64,000 bases of DNA from Tritrichomonas musculus (Eukaryota; Parabasalia; Tritrichomonadida; Tritrichomonadidae). The number at the start of each line of letters is the position of its first letter. Position 1 is the stretch's first letter. Under the pieces are notes generated by a model. That model was not told the origin of the DNA, made no database searches, and saw only the letters and a list, made by a program, of their open reading frames with translations. The DNA is taken from the NCBI GenBank assembly GCA_039105265.1, contig JAPFFF010000017.1, positions 62,001-126,000 on the forward strand, written 5' to 3'. Below, in pieces: positions 1-10,559 of the stretch. The position numbers and the translations under genes are program-made.

Positions 1-785
1 CAAACAAAACAGCAAAGCAGCACAACTGCACAATAATCTATCAAACAAAACAGCAAAGCAGCACAGCAGCACAATAATCTATCAAACAAAACAGCAAAGC
101 AGCACAGCTGCACGATAATCTATCAAACAAAACAGCAAAGCAGCACAGCACTACAACAACCAATCAAACAAAACAGCAAAGCAGCACAGCACTACAATAA
201 TCTATCAAACAAAACAGCAAAGCAGCACAGCACTACAATAATCTATCAAACAAAACAGCAAAGCAGCACAGCAGCACAATAATCTATCAAACAAAACAGC
301 AAAGCAGCACAACTGCACAATAATCTATCAAACAAAACAGCAAAGCAGCACAACTGCACAATAATCTATCAAACAAAACAGCAAAGCAGCACAGCAGCAC
401 AATAATCTATCAAACAAAACAGCAAAGCAGCACAACTGCACAACAACCAATCAAACAAAAAGCAAAGCAGCACAGCACTACAATAACCAATCAAACAAAA
501 CAGCAAAGCAGCACAGCAGCACAATAATCTATCAAACAAAACAGCAAAGCAGCACAACTGCACAATAATCTATCAAACAAAACAGCAAAGCAGCACAGCA
601 GCACAATAATCTATCAAACAAAACAGCAAAGCAGCACAACTGCACAATAATCTATCAAACAAAACAGCAAAGCAGCACAGCACTACAACAACCAATCAAA
701 CAAAACAGCAAAGCAGCACAGCTGCACGATAATCTATCAAACAAAACAGCAAAGCAGCACAGCAGCACAACAAACAATCAAATAA
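1..785. repeat. 41-bp tandem array, left TIR
   Basis: About 19 copies of a 41-bp unit built around CAAACAAAACAGCAAAGCAG. The second half of the unit varies between a few alternatives (AACTGCACAATAATCTAT, CAGCACTACAACAACCAAT and similar). It is the reverse complement of the array at 4920-6475. Open frames run through it only because the unit lacks stops in some frames; I do not regard them as genes. Confidence 0.95.
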
Positions 786-979
786 AACAGATGATTTTAT
801 GTACTAGTTCAAACATTAGACGATAACAAATACCAAAAAGATTACTAATAATTGATATTTTCATCAATCAACTATAATCAAACACAACAACACAACAGTT
901 TTTCATTAATAAAATATATTTTATTAATTATTAAATTTTTATTTATTTGCAATTATAATTATAATTTATTTACTTACCA

Positions 980-1290
980 TAAAAAATTCATAATGAACTT
1001 TGTCATGATTTGTTAACGAATTCAATAGTGAATCATGACAAAATTCATAATGAGTTTTTTCATTATTTTTTAACGAATTCAATAGTGAATCATGACAAAA
1101 TTCATAATGAGTTTTGTCATGATTTGTTAACGAATTCAATAGTGAATCATGACAAAATTCATAATGAGTTTTTTCATTATTTTTTAACGAATTCAATAGT
1201 GAATCATGACAAAATTCATAATGAGTTTTGTCATGATTTGTTAACGAATTCAATAGTGAATCATGACAAAATTCATAATGAGTTTTGTCG
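980..1290. repeat. 57-bp palindromic tandem repeat, left TIR (5 copies)
   Basis: Five full copies plus a partial one, starting near 987, 1044, 1101, 1158, 1215 and 1272. The A-type copy holds a perfect 13-bp inverted repeat, TTTTGTCATGATT and AATCATGACAAAA, around a 20-nt centre with GTTAAC and GAATTC. Copies alternate A-B-A-B-A; in B copies the left half of the palindrome is changed (TTTTTTCATTATT), which spoils the pairing. The right arm has only about two copies, so the array has changed length since the arms were last identical. Confidence 0.95.
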
Positions 1291-1405
1291 AAGTAATGTT
1301 TATGTTATAAAACAAAATATTGTTTAACAGCTTAAAAGAAAATTAAAATAAAAATCTATATTATTTAAATGTCATAAAAATGTATGTTTATTATTTTTAT
1401 TCACA

Positions 1406-4400
1406 TCAGATGAATTTATGATCATTCATCAATTTATCTGCATCAAGCCAGCATTTGATTTTAAATTCTCCAATTTTAGATAGAATATTTGGCATTTCGT
1501 TTTCATTTTGAAAAAGCATTTCGCTTTGTAAATAAATTTCACTAATATAAAGATCATAATTATCATTACAGATAGAATATGCGCGTTCACCAATGTCTTT
1601 ATATATGAAAATTATTTCTTTCACAGTTTCGTAATATTTTGACTTACACAAAAGTTGAATATCATTAACGCAATTTCGCGTCCAAAAACTTAGATCATCG
1701 ATTTTCACTTTTTCTTTCCTTTTAGTAAATTTAGTGGAATTGTTTTTAATTACGATTGGAGCTGTTTCTTCACAATGAAATTGATTTTTTGTATAATCTT
1801 CATTGAACTCAAGTGGGTCTGGAAGCCGATAACAAAATATTGTTAGCATTTTTTGAATAAAAGAAAATGTTGTATTTTTATCTAAATTTATTTTAACCGA
1901 TTTAGAATAATAGTTGCATATTTCTAAAACTTTTTGATCAATTTGTTCTTTTGAGAAATTCTTTGAATAATTTATTTTCATATTTAAAAAGTAAATAATA
2001 AAATCTTCAATATTAATCGAATTTAATTTGGAAAAATCTTTTATTTCATCGCATAAATATATTTGAGCAATAATTTTATGAATACATGGAAAAGGTACAC
2101 CATACAATGAATTGTTATAAAATTCATCTTCACAATTGCATCCAATAATATATTTTTTATAATTGAAAGATGGCGATGATAATAAATTAATAATTTTTTC
2201 TATCAATTTTGAATGGCGAATTGAAAATGATTTACCATGATTTGTTTTTTTATTCTGAAAATAATTCAAAATATAATTGATTGTAGCAGATAATCCTGTG
2301 GAAAAATTGTAATTTCCACGGCGATTTATAGATTCATTAATGTTACCATGGGCTCCTTCTGCATGGTTAGAGCATCTTCCCATATGGAAGTCTGCTCTAA
2401 GCCATCTGGCCCACTTAAATATATAATAATTTGATTCTTCTTTTCCATTTAATCCTGAGAGCATAATTTTTAATTTATCGATTTTTTTTTGAGTAATTGA
2501 ATCAATTTGTGAATAAGTTTTTTTATAATTGATATAAATTTTTAATTCTGCATTTATTTCGGCTGAAATTTTGAGATATTCTGATTCATTTTTTGATTTT
2601 AACAATCTAGCAACCATTAAACCAATAGGAGAATTAGATCCGAATCTTTCGATCAGGTGCCTATGACAAATAAATCTGGGCATGTTGAAAGATTGACAGA
2701 ATAATTTGATTTGTTTGCCCATATCGGCTAAAACTAATCTACCTTTGAAAATATTTGAGTCGATTTTATAAAAATCTAAACAATCAAAAATAAGATTATA
2801 TAACTGAAAATTTTCAGTTGGATTCAAAGTAAAAGCAAATGGTATGGATTCATTGAAATAAATCCCATGGAAAATACAAAAAGAATAGCCAGGGAAAGCT
2901 TTAAAAGAACCGTCAATTTGGCAATAATGAACTTTTTGAATCACTTCACTTGCCCAAGGGAAAATCCAAGAAATTGAATTAACTGTTGAGATTTGACCAT
3001 TTTTGAATTTAAAATTATAACCACCATAACCATTTTGTTGGTATCGAAATAGTAATTGGCCGGGTATATTTTGTAACATTTTAATGATATTATCTGTACT
3101 TGAAAACTTAGATTTATATCTCTGTGTTCTTTTACTTTGAAATTTTGAAAAAGAATATTTTAAAAATATTGGGCATTTTACAGTTTTATTTGATACATAT
3201 TGACCGAATGATGTCAACATTGAACATGAATCTTGTTTAAGTAAAATCTTGTCAAAAATATCATAATTAAAAGCAGTTAAATTAAATATTAATAAATTAT
3301 CATCATTATTAAAATAATTCAAAAAATCTTTAACAAAAACTCGAATGTCTTTGAAATTTTCATCTATTTCAATACGTATAGAATATAATTTTTGTCGACT
3401 TGATAAAATTTCTTGACATATTTCTCTCTTGTTCGGTTTTGAATGTAATGTCAAATAAATACCTTTTGATGTTGATCTTTCAGGAGGTTCTGTTATAAAT
3501 TGAGGATAAGTTGAATAAGCAAATGTAATAAAATCAAATAAAGAAAACTCATTTTTGTTTTCAGGAATTATTTCAATTTTTTGATGTTGTCTACTTGAAT
3601 TTAAAATTGTTTTTGAAAAAGTTCCATTTTTCATTCTATAACGCATAATTGTGGTATTTTGAAGAAAATTTTCAGTTTGAAAAGTACCAACAGTATTTAT
3701 TGTCATTTTTATAATTTTTGTTTCTTTATTACACCAGTTTTCGCCAAGAACAGAAACAGCTGCAGGAATTTTTATTTCTTGAATTGAAGTTTCAAGAAAA
3801 GCTGATTTTTCTATTTTCTCAAGCTTTGAATCATATGAAAAATTAATATGTTTAAGTTTTCGGCAATTATAAAAAGCCCCCTCACAAATTATTAAAACAT
3901 TAGTTGGAATGGTAATGCTTTCAATTGAACATTCAGAAAATGCATATGAATCAATACGATTAATGAAACTTGGGATTACAACACTTTGAATGTCACGTCT
4001 TGCAAAAACTAGTATATTATAATTTACATCTTTTATATCGTCTTTGCTTAATATCATTTCATTATTTAAAAATATATATTTACTGTTTTGAGGCATGATA
4101 GTAATTCTTTTCAGTCCAACTATTGAACGACACCAACCTTTTTGCAAATTGATAATACTTGATGGGATATTGAGAGACTCAATAGTAGAATATGCAAAAG
4201 CATCCTTTTGGATAGTGGTTACTCTTGAATTATTTTCAAAAGAAAAGGACTTGATCGTTGCGTTTTTGAATGATTCTTCATTTATACTCACTATATAATA
4301 TTCATTTTTTTGGTAGATTATTGTTGTTGGAATTAAAACGTCACCAGATATTTCACTAGTGCTAATGACGCTTGCAGTTTTAAGGTTGTGATCTAAAGAA

Positions 4401-4444
4401 AAAATGATGCCATTTTGGGCTAAATAATTTGCTTGGCCATTCAT
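1406..4444 (-). CDS. MULE transposase fused to N-terminal BspA-type leucine-rich repeats
   Basis: A 1012-residue transposase of the Mutator-like DDE group. Residues about 1-245 are BspA/LRR_5-type repeats with the usual spacing of I-xx-I-x-I-P strands and A-F-xx-C/S turns (for example SYAFSECSIESITIP). The catalytic core lies near 500-710: first Asp in QIDGSFKAF (about 511), second Asp in LADMGKQ (about 574), the C-H pair in CHRHLIERFG, and Glu in NHAEGAHGN (about 696). A SWIM-type zinc finger (CNC then PCIH) follows at about 769-789. The open frame starts two codons earlier at a TTG; the first ATG gives the end at 4444. It is the only gene between the inverted arms and is intact. LRRs in a transposase are unexpected; in trichomonads BspA LRRs are normally on surface proteins. 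Confidence 0.85.
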   Translation of the reverse strand: MNGQANYLAQNGIIFSLDHNLKTASVISTSEISGDVLIPTTIIYQKNEYYIVSINEESFKNATIKSFSFENNSRVTTIQKDAFAYSTIESLNIPSSIINLQKGWCRSIVGLKRITIMPQNSKYIFLNNEMILSKDDIKDVNYNILVFARRDIQSVVIPSFINRIDSYAFSECSIESITIPTNVLIICEGAFYNCRKLKHINFSYDSKLEKIEKSAFLETSIQEIKIPAAVSVLGENWCNKETKIIKMTINTVGTFQTENFLQNTTIMRYRMKNGTFSKTILNSSRQHQKIEIIPENKNEFSLFDFITFAYSTYPQFITEPPERSTSKGIYLTLHSKPNKREICQEILSSRQKLYSIRIEIDENFKDIRVFVKDFLNYFNNDDNLLIFNLTAFNYDIFDKILLKQDSCSMLTSFGQYVSNKTVKCPIFLKYSFSKFQSKRTQRYKSKFSSTDNIIKMLQNIPGQLLFRYQQNGYGGYNFKFKNGQISTVNSISWIFPWASEVIQKVHYCQIDGSFKAFPGYSFCIFHGIYFNESIPFAFTLNPTENFQLYNLIFDCLDFYKIDSNIFKGRLVLADMGKQIKLFCQSFNMPRFICHRHLIERFGSNSPIGLMVARLLKSKNESEYLKISAEINAELKIYINYKKTYSQIDSITQKKIDKLKIMLSGLNGKEESNYYIFKWARWLRADFHMGRCSNHAEGAHGNINESINRRGNYNFSTGLSATINYILNYFQNKKTNHGKSFSIRHSKLIEKIINLLSSPSFNYKKYIIGCNCEDEFYNNSLYGVPFPCIHKIIAQIYLCDEIKDFSKLNSINIEDFIIYFLNMKINYSKNFSKEQIDQKVLEICNYYSKSVKINLDKNTTFSFIQKMLTIFCYRLPDPLEFNEDYTKNQFHCEETAPIVIKNNSTKFTKRKEKVKIDDLSFWTRNCVNDIQLLCKSKYYETVKEIIFIYKDIGERAYSICNDNYDLYISEIYLQSEMLFQNENEMPNILSKIGEFKIKCWLDADKLMNDHKFI

Positions 4445-4569
4445 AATCAAAATGATCCGTCATTACACAATTTTGAATTAATGTTCGTTTAATTTTTGTT
4501 GAATTTAAATATGTCATTTAATAAACTTTAATCATATTGAACGATATTTTGTTTTATAACATAAACATT

Positions 4570-4712
4570 ACTTCGACAAAACTCATTATGAATTTTGTCA
4601 TGATTCACTATTGAATTCGTTAACAAATCATGAAAAAACTCATTATGAATTTTGTCATGATTCACTATTGAATTCGTTAACAAATCATGACAAAGTTCAT
4701 TATGAATTTTTT
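4570..4712. repeat. 57-bp palindromic tandem repeat, right TIR (2 copies)
   Basis: Reverse-complement counterpart of the repeats at 980-1290, with two full copies and a partial one. One copy carries a hybrid A/B version of the palindrome. The flank up to about 4540 matches the left arm's inner edge (GTTATAAAACAAAATAT). Confidence 0.9.
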
Positions 4713-4919
4713 ATGGTAAGTAAATAAATTATAATTATAATTGCAAATAAATAAAAATTTAATAATTAATAAAATATATTTTATTAATGAAAAACTGTTG
4801 TGTTGTTGTGTTTGATTATAGTTGATTGATGAAAATATCAATTATTAGTAATCTTTTTGGTATTTGTTATCGTCTAATGTTTGAACTAGTACATAAAATC
4901 ATCTGTTTTATTTGATTGT

Positions 4920-6475
4920 TTGTTGTGCTGCTGTGCTGCTTTGCTGTTTTGTTTGATAGATTATCGTGCAGCTGTGCTGCTTTGCTGTTTTGTTTGATTG
5001 GTTGTTGTAGTGCTGTGCTGCTTTGCTGTTTTGTTTGATAGATTATTGTGCAGTTGTGCTGCTTTGCTGTTTTGTTTGATAGATTATTGTGCTGCTGTGC
5101 TGCTTTGCTGTTTTGTTTGATTGGTTGTTGTGCAGCTGTGCTGCTTTGCTGTTTTGTTTGATAGATTATTGTGCAGCTGTGCTGCTTTGCTGTTTTGTTT
5201 GATTGGTTGTTGTAGTGCTGTGCTGCTTTGCTGTTTTGTTTGATTGGTTGTTGTGCAGCTGTGCTGCTTTGCTTTTTGTTTGATAGATTATTGTGCAGCT
5301 GTGCTGCTTTGCTGTTTTGTTTGATAGATTATTGTGCAGCTGTGCTGCTTTGCTTTTTGTTTGATAGATTATTGTGCAGCTGTGCTGCTTTGCTGTTTTG
5401 TTTGATAGATTATTGTGCTGCTGTGCTGCTTTGCTGTTTTGTTTGATTGGTTGTTGTGCAGCTGTGCTGCTTTGCTTTTTGTTTGATAGATTATTGTGCT
5501 GCTGTGCTGCTTTGCTGTTTTGTTTGATTGGTTGTTGTAGTGCTGTGCTGCTGTACTGTTTTGCTGTTTGATAGATTATGGTGCTGATGTGCTGTTTTGT
5601 TTGATTGGTTGTTGTAGTGCTGTGCTGCTTTGCTGTTTTGTTTGATAGATTATCGTGCTGCTGTGCTGATTTGCTGTTTTGTTTGATTGGTTGTTGTGCA
5701 GCTGTGCTGCTTTGCTTTTTGTTTGATAGATTATTGTGCTGCTGTGCTGCTTTGCTGTTTTGTTTGATTGGTTGTTGTAGTGCTGTGCTGCTGTGCTGTT
5801 TTGCTGTTTGATAGATTATGGTGCTGCTGTGCTGCTTTGCTGTTTTGTTTGATTGGTTGTTGTAGTGCTGTGCTGCTGTGCTGCTGTGCTGTTTTGCTGT
5901 TTGATAGATTATGGTGCTGATGTGCTGCTTTGTTTGATTGGTTGTTGTAGTGCTGTGCTGCTTTGCTGTTTTGTTTGATAGATTATTGTGCTGCTGTGCT
6001 GCTTTGCTGTTTTGTTTGATTGGTTGTTGTAGTGCTGTGCTGCTGTGCTGCTGTGCTGTTTTGTTTGATAGATTATTGTGCAGCTGTGCTGCTTTACTGT
6101 TTTGTTTGATTGGTTGTTGTAGTGCTGTGCTGCTGTGCTGTTTTGCTGTTTGATAGATTATTGTGCTGCTGTGCTGCTTTGCTGTTTTGTTTGATTGGTT
6201 GTTGTAGTGCTGTGCTACTTTGCTGTTTTGTTTGATAGATTATTGTGCAGTTGTGCTGCTTTGCTGTTTTGTTTGATTGGTTGTTGTAGTGCTGTGCTGC
6301 TTTGCTGTTTTGTTTGATAGATTATTGTGCAGTTGTGCTGCTTTGCTGTTTTGTTTGATAGATTATGGTGCTGATGTGCTGTTTTGTTTGATAGATTATT
6401 GTGCTGCTGTGCTGCTTTGCTGTTTTGTTTGATAGATTATTGTGCAGCTGTGCTGCTTTGCTGTTTTGTTTGATT
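4920..6475. repeat. 41-bp tandem array, right TIR (about 38 copies)
   Basis: Reverse complement of the left array, unit core CTGCTTTGCTGTTTTGTTTG. The array is roughly twice as long as the visible left part. It includes deletion variants (CTTTGCTTTTTGTTTG), short GTGCTGCT expansions and shortened units around 5545-5930. Predicted Cys/Leu-rich peptides across it are by-products of a 41-bp repeat read in three frames. Confidence 0.95.
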
Positions 6476-6481
6476 GATTGA

Positions 6482-6761
6482 TTTGGAAGCCAATATTAAT
6501 TGCAAAGATATCTGTTGCAAAAGATCAAAAATATGGCTCCTAATCAAAGCTATCCCGCCTGGCTTCCACTAAAATAGGTGGAAGGTTGGAATTGAACCAA
6601 CAATAGCTTTGTTTGGAAGTCAATATTAATTGCAAAGATATCTGTTGCAAAAGATCAAAAATATGGCTCCTAATCAAAGCTATCCCGCCTGGCTTCCACT
6701 AAAATAGGTGGAAGGTTGGAATTGAACCAACAATAGCTTTGTTTGGAAGTCAATATTAATT
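6482..6761. repeat. 130-bp tandem duplication with tRNA-like B box
   Basis: Two nearly identical 130-bp units start at 6482 and 6612; a 20-bp third start follows at 6742. On the minus strand each unit has GGTTCAATTCC, which fits the RNA polymerase III B-box pattern, within a T-arm-like hairpin (GTTGG/CCAAC). A second hairpin CTTCCAC/GTGGAAG is next to it, and an outer stem CAAAGCTAT/ATAGCTTTG closes the structure. No D-arm or A box is evident, so it is not a tRNA gene. It could be a tRNA-derived SINE fragment. It directly abuts the end of the MULE. Confidence 0.6.
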
Positions 6762-7435
6762 ATTTGTTTTAAAATCAAATTGGCGCTATTTAAACAATAC
6801 AAAAAGGTCAATTATTTACAGCATTAACCGCAAATATTTATTCAAAAAAAATTGAATCAAAAAGTTTAACTTTTTGTGTTACTCTCAAAATATTAACGGT
6901 CTATTTTGATCGTACTTCTCTCAAAAAAAATCTTCACTTTTTGAATGACTTTTCCTTACGCCCTTTTTCAGAAGCGTTTACATATTATTCTCCCGTTTAC
7001 ATATTATTCTCCTCACTCTAAAACATTTTCTTTGATTCCAGATTCAAAAAATAAACTTTGTTTTTTAATTCTAACAGTATCGTTTTTGAAAAAATCAGCA
7101 AACTAAGTTGATTATAATATGTTAATACCATATGCTTATTCGAACAAGTGGAGGAAATTGAATATTGATTTATTATAAACTTATGATGGATTTCAATCAA
7201 ATTAAATTGATGTTAAAAATAATTTTTTCTGAAAGTGTTCAATTTTATGAATACTCATACAATTACTTCAAAATATTATTCAAATTTGAATGTTGTAAAA
7301 AGATAAAGGAAATTGGAAATTACAGACAAATGTAGAAGCTAAACATTTTATATTTTTACATAATCTTATATAAATATTTATTAATAAACAAATTAATATG
7401 AAACGAAAAGAGAGAGAGAAAAAAAATTAATATGA
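6762..7435. other. Intergenic, no gene seen
   Basis: AT-rich spacer. It has a direct repeat of CGTTTACATATTATTCTCC at about 6975-7012. A stretch near 7050 (ATAAACTTTGTTTTTTAATT) equals one end of the small MITE at 19090-19200, but no partner arm was found here. Confidence 0.5.
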
Positions 7436-8755
7436 TTAAATAAATCCAGCAACTTGAAATGCTTTTTCAACAAGTTCTAAGACATAAGAAACATCTACAA
7501 CATTTGGTGTGAGGCCACGCCATGATATACGAGGATCTCGGCCAACAACCATATATTTGCCTGTATATGTAGAGAGCCACAGGAATGATAAGAGCCATTG
7601 TTCCATTTGCAGATCAACGATTGCTGTATCAACTTGCATGAAAATTATATTTGCTAATACTGATCCATGGACAACGAAAACAAACTTCACTTTATCAAAA
7701 TAGGCAGCTTGTTCTGCAAGGGTTTTGTGATAGATTCCATCTTTCCAGTCAATTTTTGGAAACTTTTCTTTTAAGGCGTTTCTTACTTCATCATAATTTT
7801 TCATACAACGGCTCATATTTGGCCTGTTAAAGGTTAAATATTCTGTTGGTGGATTTTTGCCTAAATCAAATCGTTTGATAAAAAGTTCTCTGAGTTTGGT
7901 AATTAAAACCTTGTTTAAATCTCCACAAAATGTGTAACGCATTGTATAAAAGTTATTTGCGTGAAGAACAATATTATCCCCTTCGACAATATGTTCTTTG
8001 GGGATATCGAGAAATTTAAATCCTTCAATAACATGTGGCCTAATGAATGGAACTACAACTACTGACTTTTGGAGAATATCTTTTGGCATTATTGCATATG
8101 CTGGGAAAACTTCGAGGAACCAGTGTCCAAAGTCACTAGAGTGTTGATGGCCAAGGCAAATAGCTGAATTGTATATTTTATATGGTAATGTAACAGATGG
8201 AGGGCTGTGGTAAAACATTGACCAATACCTTGGATGGCATGCTTGAGTAAAGAGATAGAAATCATTGTCTTGTATAATTACTGATTCACTGGTAAATGTC
8301 GCATTAGTAATATGATATAAAATAAGATTTTGGTCAATACTAAAAATTTGTCCTCCTGTATAGGGTATTTGATTTCCTTGTGCTGCAGCTCCTATCGGTA
8401 TAATTGGATGTGGTTTTGGAATTGAAACTTCTTCATACAAATTTGTTCTTGAAACTAATCCTTTAATAGATTCAGAAAACATGACGCGTGGTAAACGCAG
8501 TGTTACTGAACCTTCACCAATAGGTTGAAATATATCTTGATCATTAGTAGATGATGAATTTTCTGAATAGATAACAAAGTTTTCTTGTTTTGCATATTCA
8601 CTGCCATCAACAGATTTTACTATTGGAGAGTGAGAAAGAAAAGATTTCTGTAAAAATGTGTTTGCAAATATCATAAATAATGAAGAAGCGATTATTGATG
8701 TTGAAACAACTGTAAAAAGCGCACATCTTTTACCTCGTACAATTTTTGGCTTCAT
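7436..8755 (-). CDS. GT61-family glycosyltransferase, type II membrane protein
   Basis: A 439-residue protein with a short basic N-terminus (KPKIVRGKR), one transmembrane helix at about 12-35, and then a lumenal domain. The C-terminal half fits glycosyltransferase family 61 (DUF563, the EOGT/xylosyltransferase group): GHWFLEVFP near the middle, a basic TFNRPNMSR segment, and the typical HGSVLANIIFM motif followed by an acidic stretch ending VDLQ. The expected location is the Golgi or ER, acting on glycoproteins or surface glycans; acceptor and sugar cannot be read from the sequence. The start is the only ATG that leaves the membrane anchor intact. The gene stands alone between repeats. Confidence 0.75.
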   Translation of the reverse strand: MKPKIVRGKRCALFTVVSTSIIASSLFMIFANTFLQKSFLSHSPIVKSVDGSEYAKQENFVIYSENSSSTNDQDIFQPIGEGSVTLRLPRVMFSESIKGLVSRTNLYEEVSIPKPHPIIPIGAAAQGNQIPYTGGQIFSIDQNLILYHITNATFTSESVIIQDNDFYLFTQACHPRYWSMFYHSPPSVTLPYKIYNSAICLGHQHSSDFGHWFLEVFPAYAIMPKDILQKSVVVVPFIRPHVIEGFKFLDIPKEHIVEGDNIVLHANNFYTMRYTFCGDLNKVLITKLRELFIKRFDLGKNPPTEYLTFNRPNMSRCMKNYDEVRNALKEKFPKIDWKDGIYHKTLAEQAAYFDKVKFVFVVHGSVLANIIFMQVDTAIVDLQMEQWLLSFLWLSTYTGKYMVVGRDPRISWRGLTPNVVDVSYVLELVEKAFQVAGFI

Positions 8756-9410
8756 TTGAAAATTTGATTTGAATGGATTAAATTATATGAAATAAAAGGT
8801 GAAATTCCAAATGCAATAGATTGGGTCATGGAGCTAGAAATATGCATAAATTTAAAGGTTTTGTTGATTAAATGGGCCGTTATGATCTAACTTATTGTCC
8901 AAAAATTGGATATTCATATTTTTGATTCAATATCAATCATATTTAAAAAAAAAAATGTATCAGCTTTAATGGGAAAATATATTTAAATATATATGTTTAT
9001 TCCATTACTCATACTAAATGCAATAATTAGTAGTTTTATACCAAAAAAAAAATGAATAAAATTGATTTCTTTTTATATTCATTTGATCAGTCAATCTTAA
9101 AAAACAATTGAATTATAGCAGACTATGAAATGTTAGCATGAAGATAATATTCAGTATAATTCTTTGCAATGAAAAATCTCTCCAACTATTCTATATATAG
9201 GTATAGAAACCGAAATTTTGCCAAAGAATTATTATGTTTATATATTTATATTAATCTGTATTACATATTTAAATTATATTTATGATTTAATTAATGTTAT
9301 AATCATGAAATTTAAAGATATATATATTTTTAAAAAATTGGTTTAATTGAAATTTGTTAAGTTTATTTTTAGATTTCTGAATTTTAATTCAATTTTATTT
9401 TGAAACATAA
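8756..9410. other. Intergenic, no gene seen
   Basis: AT-rich upstream flank of the glycosyltransferase gene. No ORF, RNA or clear repeat recognised. Confidence 0.5.
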
Positions 9411-9411
9411 A

Positions 9412-9944
9412 TAGACAACTTCGTGGATTAAGGTGGCCGTTAATTAAGTTATCAGAAACTTCCTTGATTTCTTTCAAACTTTCTTATCTACTCTCAAACT
9501 TCCTAAAGATTTTAACTTTCTTATCCTCTTTCAAACTTCCAAAGGATAACTTAATTAATAGGTCTCAAATACTCTCAAAAAGTTATAAACAATAAAAATG
9601 ATTTTTTCTTTAGCAAAACTTCAAAACAAAACTAAGACAATATCAGCTAAAAATAAAAATTAAAAAATCAAAATTCAATACGGATTTGAAAAAAAATGAA
9701 TTAAAAAGTTAATAATTGAATAATTATTAAAAAATTAAGATCAAAATTTTTTATTCTATTCAAATTTTTTATTATCAAAAAGTTTACCTTAAGGAACTTT
9801 GTGAGAAAACCAGAAAGTTTAAGAAAAGATCATGTAGTTTCAAAAGAAAAAAGGAAGTTTGAGAGAAGATAATAAAGTTTATGAGGAATCAAGGAAGTTT
9901 CTGATAACTTAATTAACGGCCACCTTAATCCACGAAGTTGTCTA
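9412..9944. mobile_element. MITE with TA-flanked inverted repeats, about 530 bp
   Basis: The ends are near-perfect inverted repeats of about 58 bp beginning TAGACAACTTCGTGGATTAA and including GGTGGCCGTTAATTAAG. Weaker pairing continues inward through CTTCCT/AGGAAG-type motifs. Both ends show TA, consistent with a Tc1/mariner-like target duplication. No transposase is encoded. Confidence 0.75.
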
Positions 9945-10559
9945 ATAATAACGGTTTTTTCTTATTCACTTTTTCAATTAAAACCAAAATAAAATAAATA
10001 AAGGAATTAAAGTAGAAAAAAAAAATTGTGTGATCCGATTCTTTTACAAACCAGCTAATTTGATTAACTATCAGATAAAACTTATTATATATTTCGAAGG
10101 AAACAAACGCTTGGGCCAGTTTTGAGTTATAATGTAATCTCTTTGGTTAATGATAAAAATGCTTATTTATAAAAATTAATATTTATAATATGAATTAAAT
10201 ATAATTATGAAATTATTATTATTTTTATTTATAGGATATTAATAAAGATACCAATGTTTTAGATTTTAATAAAACTTATTGAAAAAGTTCAATTCTATTC
10301 CTCTTTCTATATGGTAACAAATAACTGTTAGAATAATTGAATTGCCTCTCAATTCTAGTCTCATTCAACAAAACATAATTTTAACAGAAAATATGTCGTA
10401 TATATATTAAATTTTATTTGTTTTATTATTTTTTCTGAATGATTTATTTACATTTTCTTTTTTAAAAAAAAGAATTTTTTTTTTTTTTCAGTATTGGATT
10501 AAATAATAATAGGTCATGGTATAAAAATGATAATAAAGTTAACCAAACATTTAAACGTA
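9945..10559. other. Intergenic, no gene seen
   Basis: AT-rich spacer with a poly-T run ending TTTCAG near 10480-10490. That is not enough to claim an intron acceptor. Confidence 0.4.

Larger units (their letters stand above)
1..6475 (-). mobile_element. Giant-TIR Mutator-like (MULE) transposon, left end outside window
   Basis: Two arms of the same sequence in opposite orientation flank one transposase gene. The inner, non-tandem part of the arm (about 786-986) reappears as its reverse complement at about 4713-4919 with virtually no differences. Each arm runs from an outer 41-bp tandem array, through this unique segment, into an inner 57-bp tandem array, and ends near 1326 on the left and 4540 on the right. 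The right arm is about 1.94 kb; the left arm is cut by the window edge, so the whole element exceeds 6.5 kb. Near-identity of the arms and an intact transposase frame suggest recent activity. Target-site duplication cannot be checked because the left outer end is missing. Confidence 0.85.

Noticed and set aside
369-563. Cys/Leu-rich ORFs in the 41-bp arrays (also 5228-6153)
   Set aside because: A stop-free 41-bp repeat read in three frames gives such peptides automatically; no start context or composition change supports a gene.
1-785. CRISPR array
   Set aside because: Units are contiguous and degenerate with no unique spacers, and they are the mirror of the array at 4920-6475; it is a transposon end in a eukaryote.
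966-1327. Overlapping repetitive ORFs on both strands over the 57-bp repeats
   Set aside because: 57 is a multiple of three, so any stop-free frame stays open across the array; both strands are open equally.
6482-6761. tRNA gene in the 130-bp repeat
   Set aside because: Only a T-arm-like part and a second hairpin are present; no D arm, A box or plausible anticodon arm with correct spacing.
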